Counted from the first letter of the stretch, positions 41,039 through 52,000 are shown. The stretch is 64,000 bases of DNA from Triglochin maritima (GCA_963682175.1 OY821772.1:51792925-51856924); one strand, 5' to 3'. Program-made: numbers and translations. The notes: generated by a model from the sequence alone, not told the origin.

Positions 41039-41457
41039 GAACTCGGCATCACCAGTGCCGAGTTCTTCTTGGAATAACTCGGCACTGGTGATGCCGAGTT
41101 CATTCTGGGAATTCCGGGCTAGTTCCCAGATCAAACTCGGCATCACCAGTGCCGAGTTATTACAAGACGAACTCGGCACTGGTGATGCCGAGTTCAACTT
41201 GGTTTTTTATTGGCCAACACTTGACAATTTTTACTGATGTGATTCAAATATAACTCGGCACTGAGAGTGCCGAGTTCTATATAAGAAACTGTTCTCCTGG
41301 CGCTCAGATCGTGCATGAGACGATTGACGCGCCAGGAGAACAGTTACTTAAATAGAACTCGGCACTGAGAGTGCCGAGTTCTAAAGGCAAAACTCGTCGT
41401 TACTAACGCCGAGTTCACTTAAAAAAAAGTGAACTCGGCGTTTCCAACGCCGAGTTC
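41039..41457. repeat. Array of eight 27-bp hairpins, inner MULE left arm
   Basis: Units at 41039-41065, 41075-41101, 41133-41159, 41169-41195, 41251-41277, 41355-41381, 41390-41416 and 41431-41457. Arms are GAACTCGGC and GCCGAGTTC. The nine middle bases are in order: ATCACCAGT, ACTGGTGAT, ATCACCAGT, ACTGGTGAT, ACTGAGAGT, ACTGAGAGT, GTTACTAAC, GTTTCCAAC. The first four thus alternate orientation of one loop. Units 5 and 6 flank a 17-bp-arm inverted repeat at 41287-41303 and 41329-41345. The array ends just upstream of the TATA box. Confidence 0.9.
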
Positions 41458-41465
41458 CGTCGGGC

Positions 41466-41472
41466 TATAAAA
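41466..41472 (+). promoter_or_regulatory. TATA box of the inner PMD gene
   Basis: TATAAAA within GGGCTATAAAAGCAGCCC, itself flanked by a CGTCGGGCT / AGCCCGACG inverted repeat. The ATG is at 42184. The leader probably contains an intron from the GAG/GTAATT site near 42080 to the TTATGTACAG acceptor just before the ATG. Confidence 0.65.
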
Positions 41473-42183
41473 GCAGCCCGACGCCCCCAACTCTCCCCTT
41501 CCGCCGAGTTCTCGAGTTTTGAGGTTAGGGTTTCGAATTTTTTTCGTTTTTCACCGTTTTCTTGCATTTTTTATGTATTAGGATGATATACATTGTTGTT
41601 TTAGGTATGATTGTGGTGTTTTTTGTTGGTTTAGGAACCCGTTTTGGTGCAAAATCGAAATCGAATTTGGGTTTTTAGGCAAAACGTTTTATTTTTTCTT
41701 TTTTAGTTGATTATTGAATTTAGTTTTGTTGATCATAGTTCTACGGTAGTCATCTTAAAAAAAGTTCAAATTAAGTATGATTATTGTGATTAAAATTAGA
41801 TTTTTTGTTGTTATTTATGTTTGAATGTATGTTAAATTGAATGAATGTAAACCTAAAAGTGCTTTATTTGTGTTTAAATGTATGTGACTTTGAATGTATG
41901 TGAGTATTGAAGTTTGTAGTCTTGTTAGTTTTCCCAATTTACCAATATGAAAAATATAGGGGATGTTCTGTCAAATTTTTTAAAAATTCTCTGACATGAT
42001 TCGTAACGTTGTTTATTGTAGTTGATTTTATTGGAGAGATTGTTCGACGTTTACAGTCATTTGCTTCTACACTCGATTGAGGTAATTCTCAACTTTTAAA
42101 GTCATTTAAACTCGGCATTCTCAACTTTTTAAGTAGTAAGTAATGAAGAACAACCATCTCATTTTTTAACGTGTTATGTACAG

Positions 42184-44573
42184 ATGGAGGTTGGTGGTTC
42201 CAGTACTGGTTCAGTTAGAGGTAGCTACGCTTCACAGGGTCCGGTAGACAGATCAGTGTTGGTTTTGCAGGCCAACCACAAGTCAGACTTGTTCAAAGAT
42301 TTTGTAAGTATTTTACATTTTCAAATTAAATATTTGCGCGTGAGTTTCAATATTCTGAAAGTTATCTAAATTTATGCAGAAGGATGTTGATGGTGTAAAA
42401 TGCGTTGAGCATGGATCGAAGCTCAACGCATGGCAGATCACTGATGAGAGGATGTTGTTCCTGCTAGATATGGCAGGGTTTGACACAGTAACTCGGTTGG
42501 GCAGAGTTCAGTTGGATCATACGTTGCTGGGGGCGATGGTCGAGCGTTGGAGACCGGAGACTCATTCATTTCACCTGCGACATGGTGAGATGACGTGCAC
42601 ATTGCGTGACATCTCGATGATTACCGGCTTGCGCGTAGATGGATTGCCGGTGTGCGAGTCTCAGGAGTACGATTGGTCAGAGGTTTGCATGGATTTATTG
42701 GGTCAGGTCCCCGATGATTTGGGTCGTAAGGGTTAGGGGTGCACATGGGTTGGGTTCAACCCGAAACCCAACCTGAACCCGACTGGTCGGGTCGGGTTGG
42801 GTCGGGTTGAGGAGGGGTTCGGGTCGGGTCGGGTTGGGAAAATCAAAAACCCGAATTTTCGGGTCGGGTTCGGGTTGAGGGGGTCGGGTTGACCCAACCC
42901 AACCCGAACCCGATTTTTATTTTTTTATTTTTTTTTTTTATTTTTTTTATTATTTTTTTAATTTTTTCCCAAATAAACCCGATCCAACCCGACCCAACCC
43001 GACCCAACCCGAAAATAAACCCGACCCAACCCGAAAATAACCCCGATTCAACCCAACCCAACCCAAAAATTTCCAAATTCGGGTTCAACCCGACCCAACC
43101 CGACCCAACCCGAAAATTTCGGGTCGGATTGGGTTGAACCCGAACCGGTTCGGGTTCGGGTTCGGGTTGGATTTTTTCCCAACCCGAAAATTTCGGGTTG
43201 GGTCGGGTTGAGGCCCAAACCCGACCCAACCCGACCCATGTGCACCCCTAGTAAGGGTTCCGTAACTTTGGGTTGGTTGCAAGCTCAGTTTCAGCACTTG
43301 CCTTTTGATGCTGACGAGGAGACAGTTACACGACACACCAGAGCCTTCATTTTGTTCCAGCTGGGATGCAGTATATTGGCAGATAAGAGTGGCACGATGG
43401 TTCACTTGAAGTACCTATCCTTGCTTGGAGATTTGGCAGTCGCATCGGAGTACAGTTGGGGTAGTGCGGCTCTGGCCCACTTATATCACATGTTAGACGA
43501 AGCCTCACTGATTCCGACGAAACATTTGTGTGGTTTTCTTACGTTCCTGCAGTTGTGGTGTTGGGAACATCTACACATTGGCAGACCTTTGAAGAGGAGA
43601 CCTTTAGCATACCCGGAGGACGACAGGGCACCATTAGGTGCCCGTTGGAGACGACCAAGAACATTCAAGGGTAGTGCGAAGACGACCACACTTGATTTTT
43701 ATCGTAATGAGCTGGACGTGCAGGAATTCGATCAAGTGATCTGGGACCCTTATGCAAATTTGCTACTTAATCAGTTACCACCATTATGTACGGAAGGTTC
43801 AGAGATCTGGACGAGTCGCACTTGGCTTATAAATTTTGGTGAGGTGGTTATGCATTGTCCAGACCGAGTGATGAGACAGTTCGGTCTACAGCAGCACATT
43901 CCAGAGCCAATGGAGAGACATGTAGTGAAATCGGCTCAGGGGAGGTCGGATGTTAATTGGTTGGTGGAAAATCACCAATTCATTCAGCATTGGTCGCACC
44001 GAAGAGATCATCTACAGTTTGAGCGACCACTCCTAGGTGCCAATCCTGAAGAGAGCACACGACTGTATATGGAATGGTACTGGAGCATCACCGTCCGTTG
44101 GATAGTTCAGCACGTCTTGGCTCCAAATAATACATTATATAGACCTCGAGCGGGTAGAGAGCGAGAGATGGTAAGATTTAAACATTTATTTTAATAATGA
44201 CCATGTATTGAAATTGTGTTTTACTGTTTCATAAACTTTTAATGAACTGTAGGTGCATGGGGTTTATGAGTTTCACGAAGAACTCCATCAAATTCACCAG
44301 GTGATCAAAGATCACAAGACAGGCTCTTCGATGGTTGGAAAATTAAAGGAAAAAATGAAGGCTTGGCTTATGTGTTTTGGTGCTGAAGAACCCACATTAC
44401 ATTTGAGTCAAGATCGCGTGGTTGAAGAAGAAGATTCACAGTCTCAAGAAGACGCTGGCGGTCTGACTCAGGATACTGAGAATGCAGCACGAGGAGGGGG
44501 ACGCGGCAGGGGGAGAGGACGTGCTCAAGCACGTCCTAAAAGGAAGAAGAGATTGAGAGGTCACTTAGGATAG
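42184..44573 (+). pseudogene. Plant mobile domain gene of the inner MULE, split by a MITE
   Basis: Exons 42184-42303, 42380-44170 (interrupted) and 44253-44573, with good GT/AG sites. Leaving out the MITE and one target copy (525 bp), the exons total 1707 nt, 568 residues, the same as the outer copy. The sequence is otherwise open and keeps TGG, CGA and the GT donor at all four sites damaged in the outer copy. PMD blocks include WRPETHSFHLRHGEMTCTLR and ITGLRVDGLPV. The MITE introduces TAG directly after GGT at 42734, so only the first exon plus about 118 codons are read before the stop. The later open frame that begins at 43208 starts inside the MITE and is not a natural start. The basic RG-rich tail suggests nucleic-acid binding or nuclear location; that is inference. 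Confidence 0.9.
42734..43250. mobile_element. hAT-like MITE, 517 bp, inserted in the inner PMD gene
   Basis: It starts TAGGGGTGCACATGGGT and ends with the exact reverse complement. GTAAGGGT at 42726-42733 is repeated at 43251-43258, a perfect 8-bp duplication, and the outer PMD copy shows the uninterrupted site. The left part is dominated by GGGTCGGGTTGGG-type words and the right part by AACCCGACCC words, so the whole element is one large hairpin around an AT- and T-rich centre near 42914-42970. It has no coding capacity. The 8-bp duplication and TAGGGGTG ends point to the hAT superfamily. Confidence 0.93.
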
Positions 44574-44752
44574 ATATGTAGTTGTGAATTTATTTGATTG
44601 TTTGTATGGTACTTTTGGATGTATGTTAAAATGTTGAACTTCATATTCCACTCGTAGTTGTATTGTATTTTATCGTACTTGTTTGTGTGTCGTGTTCGAA
44701 TTGTGTTTTCGTTGAGACGATTGACACGCCAGGAGAACAGTTGCTTAAATAG

Positions 44753-45413
44753 AACTCGGCGTCCTAGATACCGAGTTCTAAAGTAATAGTTCGGCGTTGG
44801 TAACGACGAGTTCACTTAAATGTTGATCAATTGTAAGACGATAATTGTAAGACGAATGAATGTAATGTATTTTTTAGGACCGCAAATTTGCCTACTTAAG
44901 CCTATTGAATTGGACTTCTGCCTATGAAACTCGGCATCTAGAATGCCGAGTTCTATTGTAGACATGGGCCACCTGGCCGTCACCCATTTTCACACAAGAT
45001 TTGAGTGCCAGGAGAACAGAACCAAATAGAACTCGGCATCCCCAATGTCGAGTTCTATCTGAATCACTGTTCTCCTGGCAACTCAATTCGACTGGAATGT
45101 CAAGTGTTGGGCGATAAAAAATCAAATCGAACTCGGTATCACCAGTGCCGAGTTCTTCCAAAGAGAACTCGGTATCACCCGTGCCGAGTTCTATCTGGGA
45201 GAACTCGGCATCACCAGTGCCGAGTTCTATTTGAATCACCTCAGAAAACGTCAAGTGTTGGGCAATAAAAAATCAAGTAGAACTCGGCATCACCAGTGCC
45301 GAGTTCGTCCAAAGAAAACTCGGCATCACCAGTGACGAGTTCTCTGGGAGAACTCGGCATCACCAGTGCCGAGTTCTCTCTGGGAGAACTCGGCACTGGT
45401 GATGCCGAGTTCT
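44753..45413. repeat. Hairpin array, inner MULE right arm
   Basis: About eleven 27-bp hairpins, starting near 44753, 44790, 44929, 45028, 45129, 45165, 45201, 45281, 45317, 45351 and 45387. The terminal four or five carry the ATCACCAGT loop or its reverse, as in the left arm. Those nearer the gene carry other loops. A GCCAGGAGAACAGTT half of the larger inverted repeat lies at about 44729. Nearly all open frames here are by-products of these repeats. Confidence 0.85.
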
Positions 45414-45550
45414 CTATGCACAAAAAAACAAAACCCGCCGCCGCCACGTGTCACCACGTGGTGGCAGCGGGTCTAGTTTGAGAAATACTTTTGTTTGAGG
45501 TTTATTTTGAGAATTTTTTTTAAAAAAAATATTATTTTGAAAAAATTTCC

Positions 45551-45911
45551 TTTAAGAAACTGTTCTCCTAGCGCGTCAACTGTCTCATGCACGATCTGAG
45601 TGCCAGGAGAACAATTTCTTAAATAGAACTCGACACTCCCAGTGCCGAGTTCTATTTGAATCACTTCTCCGGAGTGGAAAATTTCAAGTGTTGACCAATA
45701 AAAAACCAAAGTAGAACTCACATCACCAGTGTCGAGTTCTCCCAAGAAGAACTCGGCACTGGTGATGCCGAGTTCTCTATGCACAAAAAAAATAAAACCC
45801 GCCGCCTCCACGTGTCACCACGTGGTGGCAGCGGGTCTAGTTTGACAAATACTTTTAACAGATGTCTATTTTGGTAAAGTTTTAAAAAAAATCTATTTTG
45901 AAAAAAATTCC
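45551..45911 (-). repeat. Outer MULE right arm (TIR plus hairpins)
   Basis: It continues the outer element after the inner insertion. An AACTGTTCTCCT...AGGAGAACA inverted repeat spans about 45557-45614. Hairpins start near 45627, 45714 (one base short) and 45749. The TIR, with its doubled CACGTG motif, ends at 45911. The TTTATTTTA duplication follows at 45912-45920. Confidence 0.85.
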
Positions 45912-46056
45912 TTTATTTTATATTCTAGAAAAACAAAAAAGTTGCCATTATATCTCTCAAGTCTCATCTCTCGCTCCCTCCTCCCGAATCCAATCCCAAA
46001 TTCCAAATTCCAACCCCAAATTCTAAATTCCAACCCCATCCCGATCCAATCCGGTC

Positions 46057-49000
46057 ATGGATCCACGGCGCCGCCACCACCACCGCGCTGCCCCACCACC
46101 TTTACCTCCCTCACGCCGCTTCCACCCCGATGACGCCTTCCTGGACGCGACCCACCAGCCCGACCCCCACCTCCAGATTCACCACGCCCGCTTCCTCTTC
46201 GAGGCCGCCGAGCGCCGCCACCGCCTCCAGTCCCTCGTCGCCGACGCTCGCGTCGCCTCCCCCTTCCCCGACCCCGCCGTCCGCGTCCGCCTCGTCGACG
46301 TTGACCTCCACCGCCAGCGAGGCTTCGTCGAGGAGGAGCTCGCCCGCCGGAACCGATCTACCGGGAGGGCTCAGGAGTTCGAGATCATCGACACGACTCG
46401 CTTCCGGTTTCCTCCCAGAGACGACGTTCCCAGAGTTCTCCTCCCGCCGCCTCCACTTCGTGTCGCTCCGGTGGAAGCGAGTTGGAGGGGCGGTGGGGGT
46501 TATAGCTCGGAGAAGTGGGTGGAGAGGAAGGGGAAGAGGGCTGTGGTCGGAGGGGAGAGCGCGAGGGATGGTGGTGTGTCAGGTAAGGCTAAGCCTAGTG
46601 TTCATAGTAGGATTCAGTTCAACGAGCCGGTTTGGAATAGACTCGAGGAAAGGTTGCCGGAGAAGCGTGTTGAAAATGATGTTGGTCTGAAGTCGAACAG
46701 TTTGGTTGGTAAGGAGGTTTTGGCTTCGCCTGCTGGAGTTGGGCAGGATAGGACTCCCAAGAAGTGTGCTGTTACTCCCTTGCCAGATGGTAACCGTACT
46801 CTTGATGGGAAGAGTGCTAATAAGTTGGATGTGAACCGTAATCTTGATGGGAAGGGTGCTAATAAGTTGGACGTGAACCGTAATCTTGATGGAAAGAGTG
46901 CTAATAAGTTGGATGGGAACTGTAATCTTGATGGGAAGAGTGCTAATAAGACGGCTGGTTTGAATAATTGTGGTCCTAATAAGACTCCCAATAAATCTTC
47001 TACTAAGGTTGTTCTTGTTAGGAAAAGGAAGAAAGTGGTGGGAGTTGGGAGCCCTGGTGTGACCAAGAAAAAGATTTCTATGGGGATGCCCAAGAAGAGT
47101 AAATTGGAAGGTGGAACAAGTGGCAACGATTTGAGTAGGGTTGACACCTCGGTACCACGTCCAACGATAAAATCTGTTGCTGTTGTGAAGGACAACGAGA
47201 AAATGTCGAAGGCCAAAGAGAGTTCAGCTTCTCCGAGAAAAGATGTCTCAAAATCCAACAAGAAAGTTATATCTTCGCCAACTCCTCAATTAGAACTCGG
47301 TAGTGCTTCAAGTGGTCTTGATTTAGCTAGGGAAGTCGCTTCAAATCCCGGTGAGAAGGTTATATCTTTTCCCAACCCTGAATTAGAAGTTAGTACAATT
47401 AGTTCCTATTCTCCTACGCAAGTCATATCAACACTACCTGCGTCAACACCTAAAATAGAAGTTATTAGTCATCCGGATGATCTGTACTCTTCTTTGATTA
47501 CACCTGAAGGGAGTGATAAGGAAAATACTGCAGTACAAAATTGTAACAGTGCAATAAAGGCAGAGAGAAATGTTAGTCTTTTAGAGCCCTTTGTGCAGGG
47601 ACTGCTCGAGAAGACCGTCATGGATTCTGTCATGAGGAAGTTGAACAATACTAATGCTCTGGTTGGTGGTGACAATGAAAACGTAACCACAAAAACATTG
47701 GTTACCCCTGGTATTTCTAATTCAGATTTGAAAACCACTAACTTAGGGACACCATCTGAAGAAGTATCAAAGGTTAACATTTATTCTGAAAGAAAGGTCC
47801 ATCCAGTGGAAATTCCTCTGGAAAAGATGGTTAAGAAAGACTTGGTTAGTTCCGAAAGTCATTTGGAAAGACCTAATAGAAAATTTGCTACAGTGGCTCC
47901 GAGTTGCTCTAATTTAGATTTAGAAACCACTAAACTAGGAACTCCATCTGGGGAAGTATCAAAGGTTAACATTGGTTCTGAAAGAAAGGTCGATCAAATG
48001 GAAATTCCTCTTGACGAGATGGATAAGAAAGACTTGATTTCTGAAACTCATTTGGAAATGTCCAATAGAAAGTTTGCTAGTGTTGCTCCCGCTAGTTCTA
48101 ATTTGCATTTGAAAACCATTAAAGTAGGGACTCCATCTGAGGAAGTATCAAATGTTAACATTGATTCTGGAAGAAAGGTCAATCAAGTGGAAATTCCTCT
48201 GATAAAGATGGATAAGAAAGTTTTGACTAGTTGCAAAAGATATCTGGACACATCTAATAGAAAGTTTGCTCGAACAGAAACAGAATCAATGGAACCATCC
48301 TCTGAAATTTTTGCTATTCCAGGTGCAATCACTGAAATACAAAGTTTACCAGTACTAAATTACACGCAAACATCTACAAAAACGAACTTTAGTTGCCAAG
48401 AGAAAAACGTTCTCCAGCCACTGTTAAAGTACCCTCAAGCTGTATCAGATGGCCAGGTTCTTCCATCTGAATGCAGGAAATCTGATGTTGGCTTACCACA
48501 GGTTTTGAGCATTTCGAACTGTGAGAAACCGAAAGCAGATAATCCAAAGTCACTGGTATCTTTTGAGAAAAAATCTGGTCAGGAAGTTGCTTCTGATGGC
48601 CTTGGTATTGGCAATTTATGTTCTCGTTTTATGCAGAGCACACTTTTGGCACCCTCTTCTACATCTACTGGATACTTCATGACAAAGAAAAACCAGCTGA
48701 TTCGTAATCCATCTTTGTCCAATAACCATCCCAAGAAAGTTGTTTTTAATGATAACAGACATAACCAACGAGCTCCTGTTACTTCCTTGGGGCTTAAGAC
48801 TGGGACGCCATGCAAACAAAAGACCCATAAAGGTTTGCATTTTTTTCGTAATCTTCTTTTTTGGATTTCTTTTTTGTAGACAGAAAGGGGCCCCATTGCA
48901 TTTTAAATAGCTATCACAAATCATGAAAGGTAATATTTCCTCTGAATAACATAAAAGGAGATGTAGTGTTGGGCAAGATGAGAATACATGAATTCAAAGA

Positions 49001-52000
49001 GATGATGTGATTATTCTATCACTCCTGTATAATTTTCAACTAGATCAGGTTTTTCTAAGTTCACAAATTGCATAATCAAATTCTATTTACTTTACGGCCT
49101 TACCTTATCAACATGTCCCGGAATATTGTGAAACATACTTCAATTTACAGTAGAGGTACATATATGTGATATCGTTTGTTAGCATTATCTTATTATATGG
49201 TAGATTGTGTGATACATAAATCCCGGTACCCTAACTGTCTATTTGTATTTTCTTAAGTCTGCTTTGTATTTTACTTGTTATAAATTGTACTGCCAAATTA
49301 TATAAGTTCTGCCAATAAAATATGCTAAACAAAGTTCACTTGACTTACCTAGTTAAGAGGTACCTAAGAGAATTCTGTCAAATCTGCCAAGAAATATGCT
49401 AAACAAAGTTAACTTGATTTGTCCGGCTAAAAGATTAACATGAAACATTAGCGCTAGAAATAGTGTAGCGGTGACAATACAAATTATTGTAAGGCTTGTT
49501 TTCGGCTTATCATTGACATCAAAGAAAATACAACGAATTTTTTTTTTGATTTTTAATCCGACACCAGAAGTTTGCACAAAACACCTTAGTGTCTTTGGGG
49601 GTTTAAGATGCTTACAAGTGATCTTAGAAAGATGATTTAAATGACAGAAAGCACCTCAATGCAGAAGTATCGATTTTAAAGAAGAATGATAACAGAAGTT
49701 ACAATCTAAGAAGGGTCCATGCAGATTCTGGAGATAAATTTGCACATTGAAGTGGTCCGTGCAGATTCTGGAGATAAGTTTGCACATTGAAGAGGCACTC
49801 GATTTTTAATAACCTTTTTTGCCTCTATCCTGATAAAACCCAGTAAGAAACATCATAGGTCATCTTACTGATAAAATAATAATCAAAGGTCATACCTTGA
49901 TCGATTTCTGAAATTGCTTTTGTTCATTGATAAAAATATTCCAGTTGTTTATGGCTTTATGAGATATTGAGATTTGAAGAGTTAGTTATCCTTAGATAGC
50001 TTTCTTGGGGGGAAAATCGAGAATGAGTGTACCCTTTTATTGTAGTCTTTAAGTCTCTTCATAAATATCTTGCATGTTTTTTGCTAGACTACTTTTAGAT
50101 ATGAATGGAAGGAAATTTGATGACAAGCGAGCTATGCTATGTATCAGCAAAAGTGTGTATAAATATCCTTTATTGAGTTATTCTTTGATCGGTAAGAAGA
50201 AGACCCACTTAAGTTAAATAAAAAACATCAAGCAAAGGATGAAGGTGATGCCGACCAGCAGTAAAGTGAGAGTATTTGTGTTGGAGGAAAAAATCATTGA
50301 TGAAGTAAATACTGCAACAAAGTCGAGTGAAATGAAGACCAACCGAGACCTGTTCATTCGCAATACACTTTTTACGTCAAATACTTAGGCACTCTTAGTA
50401 TCTTTGCCCAAGTTTGCACTACCGAGATCGTAAAATTTTAGCATGTTACGGGACTTAATGTAAAGCAACAATTTGTAATGTATAACTACATCCTATTTAA
50501 GATAATTGCTGCCCAATATAACACACTCAATCGAATGCCATCAATCCTTTTGTTTGATGTATACTGAAGTAAAATGTTTTCTGAGGAATGGACATTTGAA
50601 AATCTAACTATTCTGTTCTTTGTTTGTTGTGAGTGAGGCTAAGCAAGAAGTGAGCCACATGTTTCATCCATCCTGATTAAAGCTTACCTTTTCACTGTCA
50701 CATAGCTACTGGGTTGAAGTCAAACAAGCATCCTTTCTCAATGGTTTGGAGGCTTAATGGTGTGAAGCCTCGTGAAGAAGTTTCTTCTACGAGTAGTATT
50801 TTGCCACACATTTCCCCATGGAAAAGAGCAACATATTGGCAGAAGTCTTTGAGTGGTACCTTGAGAAAAGAATCTGTCACTCCAATCAGGTCCAATACAC
50901 ACATGAATAGCAGTTTCCTTGTCATCTTTATGTTATATTTCTGCTTATCATTTTCAATTGTCTTTTGCACTACTAGTTATGCATCTGTGTTACTTACTGC
51001 CTTCAGATTTTGTTTGCTACTTGGTTTTCTTTAGGAAACTGCAGCTCTCTCGAAAAAGGGATACTATCTACACAGTGTCAAGCAATGGATACTCACTAAA
51101 AAAATCAGGTGTTGTAAGTATAGGTGGACCTAATTTGAAATGGTCTAAATCAATTGAGAGGCACTCTAAGAAGGCTAATGAGGTTGGTTTTTTAATCTCT
51201 GTCACAATATGTTTTATTGTGGCATACTTATATCTGTTATATGGCTTCACGATCCTCCTTGAGATGTTTTAAACTTAGGCATGACCATGTGGCTAGGGTT
51301 GAAATCACATTTAGTAATTTAATTGCTGGTTGTCATAGTAGTTGGGTAGAGCTTCTGAAATTGTAAACAGCACATTCAAAGTTATTGACATTTTGTTATA
51401 GAGAGATACAATTAAGGTGACACATGTTGGTTATTAGTAGATTCCAAGCACTACAGCTAATGATGACGAAGCTCTAGAATTTAATACCAACAGGACAGGA
51501 GTGTAAGGTGTATAAAATTGGAAATCAAATATGTCATTATGTCCTATTTTGTTTGCTTTATGTAATCAGATATTTTGAAATGGGCTTCCTTTGATTTGCA
51601 GGCATAAAATTGACAGTATGGGAAACCATAGGATGATAGGAGAAATATAACCATATCCTTATTGCATATATTTCAAAATCTTAGTAGTAAGTGCATGCAT
51701 TGTGGAATTAGAAACCATGGGTTGGCTTAGAAGTTAGAATACTTCTTTAGTGTGGATCAATTTTTAACAATGCTTGTTCCAAGTACAAACATGAAATTTA
51801 AGGGTGTTTTTTATTTTGTGCTTCTTTTAATCACTTGACTTTTTATTGTTATTATATTATTAGAGTTATGTCAAGTGCCAACTGGATTGCCTTTTGTCAG
51901 CAGTGCTTGATACAGAAATAAAAATCTTCGCCACTGTGTGACGATTGTAGGCTGGAGATGTATAGAGGACCAAACACCTGCTAATGTTTGGTGGACCTTA

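Larger units (their letters stand above)
40901..45550. mobile_element. Inner nested MULE, 4.65 kb, nonautonomous, PMD-bearing
   Basis: The ends are perfect for at least 12 bases (GGAAATTTTTTC), continue as CAAAATAATATT and then align with the outer TIRs. A perfect 9-bp duplication flanks it. It lies inverted relative to the outer element: its left part matches the outer right arm and its right part matches the outer left arm. It has the arm, hairpins, TATA and leader, and the PMD gene on the plus strand, but no MURA. The sequence passes directly from upstream-of-MURA hairpins to outer-left-arm sequence at about 44820, so it looks like an internal-deletion derivative. It would need transposase from elsewhere. 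Confidence 0.92.
33669..45911. mobile_element. Outer Mutator-like element (MULE) with MURA and PMD genes
   Basis: The ends are long imperfect terminal inverted repeats. The left arm (33669 onward) and the reversed right arm (45911 downward) share TTTCAAAATAGATTTTTTTT, TATTTGTCAAACTAGACCCG, CACCACGTGGTGACACGTGG, then hairpin motifs. 9-bp duplications flank it. Contents from left to right are: left arm, MURA pseudogene (-), hairpin/TATA cassette, PMD pseudogene (-), a second hairpin/TATA cassette, the nested inner MULE, and the right arm. Without the nested copy it would be about 7.6 kb, a normal size for an autonomous MULE. Both genes are broken, so it is probably no longer autonomous. Confidence 0.85.

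Noticed and set aside
41039..41457. CRISPR-like array
   Set aside because: Units are spaced irregularly, are palindromic throughout, vary in loop rather than spacer, and lie in a plant MULE.
43208..43260. Methionine start of the long open frame ending at 44194
   Set aside because: The start codon lies in the MITE terminal region. The real gene continues from exon 2 upstream of the insertion.
42843..43405. Open frames rich in GSGWVG or NPTQPDP in the MITE
   Set aside because: They are translations of GGGTCGGGTT-type simple words in a noncoding element, opposite in both strands.
45005..45481. Open frames with repeating ELGTGDAEF/ELGITSAEF protein patterns, also at 37827-38090, 41004-41237 and 45241-45811
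   Set aside because: They are read through the 27-bp hairpin repeats in several frames and both strands. The peptide periodicity comes from the DNA repeat, not from a protein.
48579..48924. Minus-strand open frames opposite CCCH exon 1
   Set aside because: Shadows. The plus-strand frame is long, continuous and joins to conserved downstream exons.
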